A stretch of DNA of 18,661 nucleotides from Lachnospiraceae bacterium (GTDB lineage Bacteria > Bacillota > Clostridia > Lachnospirales > Lachnospiraceae). Under the pieces are notes generated by a model. It was not told where the DNA came from, did no database searches, and was given only the letters and a program-made list of their open reading frames with translations. This document shows positions 7,374 through 13,908 of this stretch, one piece after another (the first letter of the stretch is position 1; each line of letters starts with the position of its first letter). The stretch is from assembly GCA_017461685.1 (NCBI GenBank), contig JAFTXF010000001.1:1-18661 (forward strand), read 5' to 3'. Position numbers and translations under genes: made by a program.

Positions 7374-7578
7374 CGCAATCGGATTGATATGCGAATTAGG
7401 TGCGGGACAAGCTTTGGGAGGCAGTGATGCAGCTGCACATATGCCTGCAGGGCAGGCTTCCCATTGTTTCATCAGGTAACAGCTGTCAGGCTTTGGCAGG
7501 ACAGATGATATATATTTGGCTTACGGGACAGGCCCTAAGCCCAGGAGAGAGTCGCAGCATTGCGATATGGAGGTTTTT
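7374..7578 (+). promoter_or_regulatory. gene-free, hairpin-rich leader of pnp
   Basis: About 205 bases separate the rpsO terminator from pnp. Visible stems are TTCGCA/TGCGAA (7372-7377 with 7390-7395), and TGGGAG/TTCCCA (7415-7420 with 7458-7463), which encloses a perfect GCCTGC-AGG-GCAGGC hairpin (7443-7457). Further on are a bulged stem at 7517-7543 (TGGCTTA, GGG with CCC, TAAGCC) and TCGCA-GCAT-TGCGA (7552-7565), three bases ahead of the GGAGG ribosome binding site. PNPase is known to autoregulate through a structured leader in enterobacteria; a similar role here is inference. A short open frame at 7400-7621 and an N-terminal extension from 7516 are not supported as coding. Confidence 0.55.
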
Positions 7579-9669
7579 ATGTTTAAAAGTTTTACAATGG
7601 AACTGGCTGGCAGAACTTTAAGAGTAGATGTTGGCCGTGTAGGTGCTCAGGCAAACGGATGTGCATTGGTAATGTATGGAGATACCACTGTTTTATCTAC
7701 AGCAACAGCATCTGAAAAGCCACGTGACGGTATTGATTTCTTCCCGTTAAGCGTGGAGTACGAAGAGAAAATGTACGCAGTTGGTAAGATTCCGGGAGGC
7801 TTTAATAAGCGCGAGGGTAAGGCAAGTGAGAACGCAGTTTTAACAAGCCGTGTTATTGACAGACCGATGCGTCCTTTATTCCCAAAGGATTACCGTAATG
7901 ACGTAACCCTTAACAATATGGTTATGAGTGTGGATCCGGAGTGTCGTCCGGAGCTTACAGCAATGCTTGGTTCAGCAATTGCTACCTGCATTTCTGATAT
8001 TCCTTTTGACGGTCCTTGTGCTATGACACAGGTAGGTCTTGTTGATGGTGAATTTATTATCAATCCAAATCAGGAGCAGTGGAAGAATGGTGATTTGAAT
8101 TTAACAGTAGCTTCTACTTCTGAGAAGGTTATTATGATTGAAGCCGGTGCAAACGAAGTACCGGAGGACAAGATGATCGAGGCTATTTATATGGCTCATG
8201 ACATCAACCAGACTATCATTGCTTTCATCAACGATATGGTAGCAGAGGTTGGCAAGACCAAGCACGAGTATACAAGCTGTGCTATTCCTGCAGAACTGTT
8301 TGATGCTATGAAGGAAGTAGTTACACCTTTAGAAATGGAAGAAGCTGTATTTACCGATGTAAAGCAGGTTCGTGAAGAAAATCTTCGTGTCATCAGAGAC
8401 AGATTGGAAGAAGCATTTGCTGATAATGAAGAGTGGTTAGCTCTGATTCCGGAAGCACTTTATCAGTATCAGAAGAAGACTGTTCGTAAGATGATTTTAA
8501 AGGATCACAAGCGTCCGGATGGCCGTGCGATCACACAGATTCGTCCTTTGGCTGCAGAAGTTGACTTAATTCCTAGAGTACACGGTTCTGCAATGTTTAC
8601 ACGTGGACAGACTCAGATTTGTACGATTACTACTCTGGCTCCTTTATCCGAAGCACAGAAGTTAGACGGTTTGGATGACAATGAAGTATCCAAGAGATAT
8701 ATGCACCATTATAATTTCCCTGCATATTCCGTAGGCGAGACCAAGGTTAGCCGCGGTCCGGGACGTCGTGAAATCGGTCACGGTGCTTTGGCTGAGAAGG
8801 CACTGGTTCCTGTATTACCTACAGAGGAGGAATTCCCATATGCAATCAGAACTGTATCTGAGACATTTGAATCCAACGGTTCTACCTCTCAGGCATCTGT
8901 TTGTGCATCTACCATGTCCCTTATGGCAGCCGGTGTACCGATTAAGAAGCCGGTAGCAGGTATTTCCTGCGGTCTTGTAACAGGTGACACAGATGATGAT
9001 TATCTGGTATTAACTGATATTCAGGGTCTGGAAGATTTCTTCGGCGATATGGACTTTAAGGTAGCAGGTACTAAGGATGGTATCACAGCTATTCAGATGG
9101 ATATTAAGATTCACGGTCTGACCAGACCAATCGTTGAGGAAGCTATCCGCAGAACACGTGAAGCAAGAATGTATATTTTAGACGAAGTTATGCTTCCTGC
9201 AATTTCTGCTCCAAGACCGGAAGTTGGCAAGTACGCTCCAAAGATCATTTCTATCCAGATTGACCCGGACAAGATTGGTGAAGTAGTAGGTCAGCGCGGT
9301 AAGACTATTAATGAAATCATCGCTCGTACAGGCGTTAAGATTGACATTACAGACGACGGTATGGTTTCCGTATGCGGTACAGACGCTGCAATGATGGCAA
9401 GTGCTGTAGACATGATTCAGACTATCGTTACAGATTTCGAAGAAGGCCAGATTTTCAAGGGCAAGGTAGTAAGCATTAAGGAATTCGGCGCATTCATCGA
9501 ATTTGCTCCCGGCAAGGAAGGTAAGGTTCATATTTCCAAGATTAGTAAGGAAATAATCAACCATGTAGAAGATGTTCTGACACTTGGCGATAATGTAACC
9601 GTAGTTTGTCTCGGTAAGGACAAGATGGGCAGAATCAGCTTCTCTATGAAGGACGTTGCTCAGTTTTAA
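7579..9669 (+). CDS. pnp: polyribonucleotide nucleotidyltransferase (PNPase)
   Basis: PNPase degrades RNA 3' to 5' by phosphorolysis, releasing nucleoside diphosphates, and can add heteropolymeric tails. The 696-residue product has the usual layout: a first RNase PH domain (MELAGRTLRVDVGR, then KIPGGFNKREGK), a helical linker, a second catalytic RNase PH domain (HGSAMFTRGQTQ, FPAYSVGE, GPGRREIGHG), a KH domain from about residue 555 with GQRG at 571-574, and an S1 domain from about 623 to the end. The ATG at 7579 is chosen because GGAGG (7569-7573) lies five bases upstream and the protein then begins MFKSFTMELAGR, as in the family; an open extension to 7516 lacks family similarity. It follows rpsO and a structured leader. 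No defect is visible. Confidence 0.97.
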   Translation: MFKSFTMELAGRTLRVDVGRVGAQANGCALVMYGDTTVLSTATASEKPRDGIDFFPLSVEYEEKMYAVGKIPGGFNKREGKASENAVLTSRVIDRPMRPLFPKDYRNDVTLNNMVMSVDPECRPELTAMLGSAIATCISDIPFDGPCAMTQVGLVDGEFIINPNQEQWKNGDLNLTVASTSEKVIMIEAGANEVPEDKMIEAIYMAHDINQTIIAFINDMVAEVGKTKHEYTSCAIPAELFDAMKEVVTPLEMEEAVFTDVKQVREENLRVIRDRLEEAFADNEEWLALIPEALYQYQKKTVRKMILKDHKRPDGRAITQIRPLAAEVDLIPRVHGSAMFTRGQTQICTITTLAPLSEAQKLDGLDDNEVSKRYMHHYNFPAYSVGETKVSRGPGRREIGHGALAEKALVPVLPTEEEFPYAIRTVSETFESNGSTSQASVCASTMSLMAAGVPIKKPVAGISCGLVTGDTDDDYLVLTDIQGLEDFFGDMDFKVAGTKDGITAIQMDIKIHGLTRPIVEEAIRRTREARMYILDEVMLPAISAPRPEVGKYAPKIISIQIDPDKIGEVVGQRGKTINEIIARTGVKIDITDDGMVSVCGTDAAMMASAVDMIQTIVTDFEEGQIFKGKVVSIKEFGAFIEFAPGKEGKVHISKISKEIINHVEDVLTLGDNVTVVCLGKDKMGRISFSMKDVAQF

Positions 9670-9705
9670 AACGAAGCACTTTTCAAATTAATATTTAAAG
9701 TATTC

Positions 9706-9766
9706 ATAACCTCTTTATGCATCATGACTATGGAGATTTTCAAAGTATGCTGTATAAAGAGGTTAT
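9706..9766 (+). repeat. long inverted repeat after pnp
   Basis: A perfect 13-bp inverted repeat (ATAACCTCTTTAT 9706-9718 with ATAAAGAGGTTAT 9754-9766) encloses 35 bases. Pairing can continue inward as GCAT/ATGC past a three-base bulge. Only TTAT follows the 3' arm, so termination would be weak. It may protect the 3' end of the pnp transcript or act as a poor terminator. The remaining bases to 9865 hold nothing I recognise. Confidence 0.6.
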
Positions 9767-9865
9767 TTATATGTATGGACCGGAGCATTGGATGAATATT
9801 ACGTTGGTACTACTTTATTTTCCATTAGGATAGTTTTGATTTGTTATCAGAGTAGTGGATAACCT

Positions 9866-9894
9866 TTGACAAGAGGAGAACTTTAGTATATTAT
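9866..9894 (+). promoter_or_regulatory. SigA promoter of the ACT-UPF0210-Ktr operon
   Basis: TTGACA (9866-9871, perfect) and TATTAT (9889-9894, five of six) are 17 bases apart. Transcription would begin near 9901, leaving a leader of about 105 bases before the first gene. It is the only good promoter I see between pnp and the large glycosidase gene. Confidence 0.8.
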
Positions 9895-9900
9895 AGAGTG

Positions 9901-10006
9901 AAAGCAGTTAAGCGTCTCGGGAAATGAGACGTTTCGTGAGTTCAGGGCGGGCTATCCGCTTTGTTTCTGCACAAAATACTATCAGTAGCGAAAGGGCGGT
10001 AATGAT
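9901..10006 (+). promoter_or_regulatory. structured leader with a possible translational switch
   Basis: Two clear hairpins occur. The first is AAGCGTCTC with GAGACGTTT (9910-9918 and 9926-9934, loop GGGAAAT). The second is AGGGCGG with CCGCTTT (9944-9950 and 9956-9962). GCAG (9904-9907) can pair with CTGC (9967-9970) to close both in a three-way junction. The heptamer AGGGCGG recurs exactly at 9993-9999, in the ribosome binding region, so the CCGCTTT segment could pair with either copy and either free or hide the binding site. It matches no riboswitch class I can name. Confidence 0.5.
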
Positions 10007-10279
10007 ATGAAAAAGGCGATTATTACAGTAGTTGGCAAGGATACAGTTGGTATTATTGCAAAGGTATGTACATATTTGGCAGCGGAGAAGATTAATATTT
10101 TAGATATCTCCCAGACGATTGTTCAAGGGTATTTTAACATGATGATGATTGTGGATATCTCCGGTACGGAAAAGGCGTTTGGCCAGGTAGTTACAGATTT
10201 GGATGAACTGGGCCAGGAGATCGGGGTTTCAATCAGATGCCAGATGGAAGAAATTTTTGACAGTATGCATAGGATATAA
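10007..10279 (+). CDS. ACT domain protein, UPF0237 family
   Basis: This is a stand-alone ACT domain of 90 residues. ACT domains usually bind small ligands such as amino acids and transmit this to partner proteins; the UPF0237 group has no settled function. Visible family features are the first strand and loop AIITVVGKDTVGIIAKV (4-20), then the helix CTYLAAEKINILDISQ and strand YFNMMMIVDI. The ATG at 10007 lies ten bases after AAAGGG; an ATG at 10002 is closed at once by TGA. It ends 17 bases before the UPF0210 gene. This gene pair recurs side by side in many Gram-positive bacteria (known from family context), suggesting that the ACT domain senses a ligand for the UPF0210 protein. That coupling is inference. 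Confidence 0.9.
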   Translation: MKKAIITVVGKDTVGIIAKVCTYLAAEKINILDISQTIVQGYFNMMMIVDISGTEKAFGQVVTDLDELGQEIGVSIRCQMEEIFDSMHRI

Positions 10280-10296
10280 GAACAGAGGGTTTTAAC

Positions 10297-11661
10297 ATGA
10301 TTAACATAATGGAAGTAACAGAAACCAATGACATGATTCAGAAGGAGATGCTGGATGTCCGCACTATTACCATGGGTATCAGCCTTTTGGACTGTATTGA
10401 TTCTGATTTGAAGCTTTTGAATGAGAAGATTTATCATAAAATATATGAGTCTGCCAAGGATTTGGTGGCAGTAGGCGAGGAGATTAGCCGGGAATACGGT
10501 ATTCCTATTGTAAATAAGCGTATCAGCGTGACTCCGATTGCATTGGTAGGTGGTGCTGCCTGTAAGAGTGCAGAGGATTTTGTAAGTATTGCACAGACTT
10601 TGGACCGGGTGGCCAAGGAGGTTGGAGTAAATTTTATCGGCGGTTATTCTGCGTTAGTAAGTAAGGGCATGACTCCTGCAGAGGAGATGTTGATTCGTTC
10701 TATTCCGCAGGCGCTTTCCTGTACGGAAAGAGTGTGCAGTTCTGTCAATGTAGGCTCTACCAAGACCGGTATTAATATGAATGCGGTGAAGCTGATGGGC
10801 GAAGTGATTAAGGAAACAGCGGAATACACCAGGGACAGCGATTCTCTCGGTTGTGCCAAGTTAGTAGTATTTTGTAATGCACCGGATGACAATCCTTTTA
10901 TGGCAGGCGCGTTCCATGGCGTGACAGAAGCTGACCGTATTATTAATGTAGGTGTTTCCGGACCGGGCGTAGTAAAGAAGGCTTTGGAAAAGGTGCGCGG
11001 GGAAAGCTTCGAAGTACTTTGCGAGACCATCAAGAAAACTGCCTTTAAGGTAACCCGTGTGGGCCAGTTAGTTGCCAAGGAAGCAAGCGACAAGCTGGGT
11101 GTACCGTTCGGTATTGTGGATTTGTCTTTGGCACCGACTCCTGCAGTGGGAGATTCTGTGGCAGATATTTTGTGTGAAATCGGTCTGGAATACGCAGGTG
11201 CTCCGGGCACTACGGCAGCCCTCGCTCTTTTAAATGATCAGGTAAAGAAGGGCGGCGTTATGGCGTCTTCTTATGTAGGCGGGTTGAGCGGCGCATTTAT
11301 TCCGGTCAGTGAGGACCAGGGCATGATTGATGCGGTTGTGGCAGGAGCTTTGACCTTAGAGAAACTGGAAGCTATGACCTGTGTATGCAGCGTGGGTCTG
11401 GATATGATTGCAGTGCCGGGAGATACCAAGGCAACCACTCTTTCCGGCATTATTGCAGATGAAATGGCTATTGGCATGATCAATCAGAAAACCACTGCGG
11501 TACGTCTGATACCGGTAGTAGGCAAGGGGGTAGGAGAGACTGTGGAATTCGGCGGTTTGCTTGGTTATGCACCGATCATGCCTGTGAACAGGTTCTCCTG
11601 TGATGCATTTGTAAATCGAGGCGGTAGAATACCGGCTCCGATCCATAGCTTTAAAAACTAA
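10297..11661 (+). CDS. UPF0210 (DUF711) family protein
   Basis: The 454-residue product belongs to UPF0210/DUF711, whose fold is related to pyruvate formate-lyase-like barrels but whose reaction is unknown. Typical segments are DVRTITMGISLLDC near residue 20, VGGAACKSAEDF, FIGGYSALVSKGMTPAEE, VCSSVNVGSTKTGINM and the C-terminal VNRGGRIPAPIHSFKN (439-454). The length matches the family. I see no glycyl-radical consensus that would allow a firm claim of radical chemistry; the C-terminal RGGRIPAP glycine-rich motif occupies a comparable terminal place, which is suggestive only. The start at 10297 follows AGAGGG; an in-frame ATG at 10309 is an alternative. The spacing of 17 bases to the ACT gene and 12 bases to the next gene indicates a shared transcript. 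Confidence 0.92.
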   Translation: MINIMEVTETNDMIQKEMLDVRTITMGISLLDCIDSDLKLLNEKIYHKIYESAKDLVAVGEEISREYGIPIVNKRISVTPIALVGGAACKSAEDFVSIAQTLDRVAKEVGVNFIGGYSALVSKGMTPAEEMLIRSIPQALSCTERVCSSVNVGSTKTGINMNAVKLMGEVIKETAEYTRDSDSLGCAKLVVFCNAPDDNPFMAGAFHGVTEADRIINVGVSGPGVVKKALEKVRGESFEVLCETIKKTAFKVTRVGQLVAKEASDKLGVPFGIVDLSLAPTPAVGDSVADILCEIGLEYAGAPGTTAALALLNDQVKKGGVMASSYVGGLSGAFIPVSEDQGMIDAVVAGALTLEKLEAMTCVCSVGLDMIAVPGDTKATTLSGIIADEMAIGMINQKTTAVRLIPVVGKGVGETVEFGGLLGYAPIMPVNRFSCDAFVNRGGRIPAPIHSFKN

Positions 11662-11673
11662 GTAAGAGATATT

Positions 11674-13119
11674 ATGGAAAATAAAAATAAGGCGGTAATG
11701 ACCGCATTACAGCTTCGGGGAAATATAATGATTCGTAAGATGGATGCGATAAAGGAACAAGGAAAAGAACTCTCCACTACGCAAGTGATTATGCTGAGTT
11801 TCCTTGCGGCAATTTTAGTTGGGACTTTTTTGCTGATGCTGCCAATTTGTTCCAGTGACGGTATATATACACCTTTTTTGACGGCATTTTTTACAGCTAC
11901 CACTTCGGTTTGTGTTACAGGCTTGGTAGTAGTGGATACCTTTGCGTACTGGAGTACGGTGGGGCATGTGGTTATTTTATTTTTGATTCAGATAGGCGGT
12001 TTGGGCGTTGTAACACTCAGCACATATATTTTGATGTTGTTAGGTCAGAAAATCGGCTTGAAGCAGCGTATTTTGTTAGAGGATGCGCTGAATCTGGATA
12101 CCATGTCCGGACTGATTAAGTTTATTAAGAAGGTATTTGGGGGTACTCTTTGCATAGAAGGCGTTGGTGCATTGTTTTACATGTTTGCGTTTGTACCTGA
12201 AATGGGTGTTAAGGGCATCTGGGTGTCTGTATTTCATGCAGTTTCGGCTTTTTGTAATGCAGGTATTGATATTTTAGGTCCGGTGTCTCTGATCAACTAT
12301 GTAGGTAATCCCATTGTGAATTTTACTACCATGGCACTGATTATTATGGGTGGTATCGGGTTTATTGTTTGGTGGGATATAATTAAAGTACTAAAGGAGT
12401 ATAGGACAGGAGAGATACACAGGCGCTATATTTGGCACAAGCTTAGACTGCACAGTAAAATAGTCCTTTATACTACGATGGGGCTGATTTTGGTGGGATT
12501 TGCGGTTATATTGTTGCTGGAGTGGAATAATCCCGAAACTTTAGGAAATCTCAGTATTCCAGTCAAGCTTCAGGCGGCACTTTTTCAGTCAGTTACGTTA
12601 CGAACAGCAGGCTTTGCCACTATTTCCCAAAAGGGTCTATATAATAGTACAGCGTTTATCTGTTTGTTATTTATGTTTATCGGTGGTTCACCGGTAGGTA
12701 CAGCGGGCGGTATTAAAACCACTACTGCAGCAACATTATTTGTGGCTGTGTGGTCTACTATAAAAGGGCGTGATTATACTTCTGTATTTCGACGCAAGTT
12801 AAATCCTGCTATTGTTCGCAAGGCTTTATCTGTAGCTTTGATTAGTATGCTGGCTGCTTTGATTGCTTTGATTTTGATGCTGACCTTCTGTAATGGGGAT
12901 TTTATGGATTTGACTTACGAGGTATTCAGCGCTATAGGTACGGTAGGGCTTACCAGAAATGTAACTGCGGGATTAAATACTGTTGGCAGAATCATTATCA
13001 TAATTTGCATGTATTTGGGACGTACCGGTCCTATTTCCCTGGTTATTGCTTTAAACAATATCAGCCACAAAAATAAAGGGGCCATTGAATTCCCGGAAGA
13101 AAATATTACTGTGGGTTAA
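11674..13119 (+). CDS. ktrB: Ktr/Trk-type potassium uptake channel subunit (TrkH/KtrB family)
   Basis: This is the membrane subunit of a K+ uptake system, a monomer with four M1-P-M2 repeats. In the 481-residue product the four selectivity-filter regions are visible: TTSVCVTGL (filter glycine G83), SAFCNAGID (G197), SVTLRTAGF (G313) and AIGTVGLTR (G425). The intramembrane loop GGSPVGTAGGIKTTT (337-351), which gates Ktr channels, is also present. The size (about 450-480) fits KtrB rather than the longer Trk type. The ATG at 11674 has a weak site; the in-frame ATG at 11728, preceded by GGGG seven bases upstream, would give 463 residues and is a real alternative. The gene follows UPF0210 by 12 bases and its end overlaps the ribosome binding site of the regulatory subunit. 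Confidence 0.93.
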   Translation: MENKNKAVMTALQLRGNIMIRKMDAIKEQGKELSTTQVIMLSFLAAILVGTFLLMLPICSSDGIYTPFLTAFFTATTSVCVTGLVVVDTFAYWSTVGHVVILFLIQIGGLGVVTLSTYILMLLGQKIGLKQRILLEDALNLDTMSGLIKFIKKVFGGTLCIEGVGALFYMFAFVPEMGVKGIWVSVFHAVSAFCNAGIDILGPVSLINYVGNPIVNFTTMALIIMGGIGFIVWWDIIKVLKEYRTGEIHRRYIWHKLRLHSKIVLYTTMGLILVGFAVILLLEWNNPETLGNLSIPVKLQAALFQSVTLRTAGFATISQKGLYNSTAFICLLFMFIGGSPVGTAGGIKTTTAATLFVAVWSTIKGRDYTSVFRRKLNPAIVRKALSVALISMLAALIALILMLTFCNGDFMDLTYEVFSAIGTVGLTRNVTAGLNTVGRIIIIICMYLGRTGPISLVIALNNISHKNKGAIEFPEENITVG

Positions 13120-13130
13120 GGAGGTTGTAA

Positions 13131-13790
13131 ATGAAAAATATAAATTCATATGCTGTAATTGGAATGGGACGCTTTGGTTCTGCAGTAGCAAAAGAACTTG
13201 CCCGCAGCGGTGCAGACGTACTGGCTATTGACGCAAATGAGGAACGTGTGCGCTCTATTGCTGAGCATGTAACCCATGCAGTAAAGGCTGATATAACCGA
13301 TGCCGATACTGTAGCAGCTTTGGGGCTTGGTAATATGGATGCTGTAGTGGTAGCAATGACTCGCAGCATGGATGCTTCTATTCTGGCAACGATTTCTGCA
13401 AAGGAGAATGGTGCAAAATATGTCATTGCCAAGGCAATGGATGAAATGCATGCCAAGATTTTGACTAAGGTAGGGGCAGACAAAGTAATCGTACCGGAAA
13501 AGGAGAGTGGTGTACGTATTGCACGTAATCTGATGAACGGCAATTTTTTGGATTTTTACGAATTGTCAGATCGCATCAGTATGGTAGAAATTGCTGTAAA
13601 GAAGGAGTGGATAGGTCAAAATCTGCGTCAGTTGGACTTCCGTCGAGAATATGGAGTGAATGTGATTGCCTATGAGGCGGAAGGGAAAGAGACTATTGTT
13701 AATATCCCACCGGATATGCCATTTAGTGAAGGAACCGTTTGGGTGACAGGTACTACCGAGGATGTAACAAGAATTTTAACAAAAAAGTAA
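13131..13790 (+). CDS. ktrA: Ktr/Trk potassium uptake regulatory RCK subunit
   Basis: KtrA is the cytoplasmic RCK ring that binds nucleotides and gates the KtrB channel. The 219-residue product has an N-terminal Rossmann (RCK_N) domain with GMGRFG (11-16) and an acidic residue D34 at the end of the second strand, as expected for dinucleotide or ATP/ADP binding. The RCK_C domain follows from about residue 151 (MVEIAVKKEW to the end), the domain that binds cyclic di-AMP in studied KtrA proteins. Translation starts at 13131 after a strong AAGGAGG (13119-13125) that overlaps the end of the channel gene, so the two subunits are coupled. No defect is visible. c-di-AMP control is inferred from the family. 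Confidence 0.94.
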   Translation: MKNINSYAVIGMGRFGSAVAKELARSGADVLAIDANEERVRSIAEHVTHAVKADITDADTVAALGLGNMDAVVVAMTRSMDASILATISAKENGAKYVIAKAMDEMHAKILTKVGADKVIVPEKESGVRIARNLMNGNFLDFYELSDRISMVEIAVKKEWIGQNLRQLDFRREYGVNVIAYEAEGKETIVNIPPDMPFSEGTVWVTGTTEDVTRILTKK

Positions 13791-13849
13791 CATGCGGTTA
13801 CTATTTGAGTGCGAAGGAAAGTGTCTGCACTGTGCTAATAAGACAGCCA

Positions 13850-13869
13850 CCTGCAGAAGATTCTGCAGG
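13850..13869. repeat. near-perfect palindrome upstream of the glycosidase gene
   Basis: CCTGCAGAA (13850-13858) and TTCTGCAGG (13861-13869) form a 9-bp inverted repeat with a two-base centre. It ends 23 bases before the Shine-Dalgarno of the large glycosidase gene, in the 118-bp gap after ktrA. No U-run follows, so a terminator is unlikely; an operator or an mRNA hairpin would fit. I see no convincing promoter in the gap. Confidence 0.6.
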
Positions 13870-13908
13870 ATATACATACAGGCTATAAAGAAAAAGGAGG
13901 AGATACAA

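Noticed and set aside
7516..7578. N-terminal extension of PNPase
   Set aside because: The extension has no family similarity; the ATG at 7579 with GGAGG five bases upstream yields the normal N-terminus.
7400..7621. 73-residue open frame between rpsO and pnp
   Set aside because: It runs into pnp in the wrong frame, lies over the hairpin-rich leader and has no recognisable domain.
10002..10010. ATG-ATA-TGA mini-frame overlapping the ACT gene start
   Set aside because: A two-codon frame is likely by chance; no evidence that it is translated, though it could slightly affect initiation.
13792..13908. Cysteine-rich 39-residue extension of the glycosidase
   Set aside because: No ribosome binding site at 13792, the extension covers the palindrome, and the ATG at 13909 has an excellent AAAGGAGG and gives a typical signal anchor.
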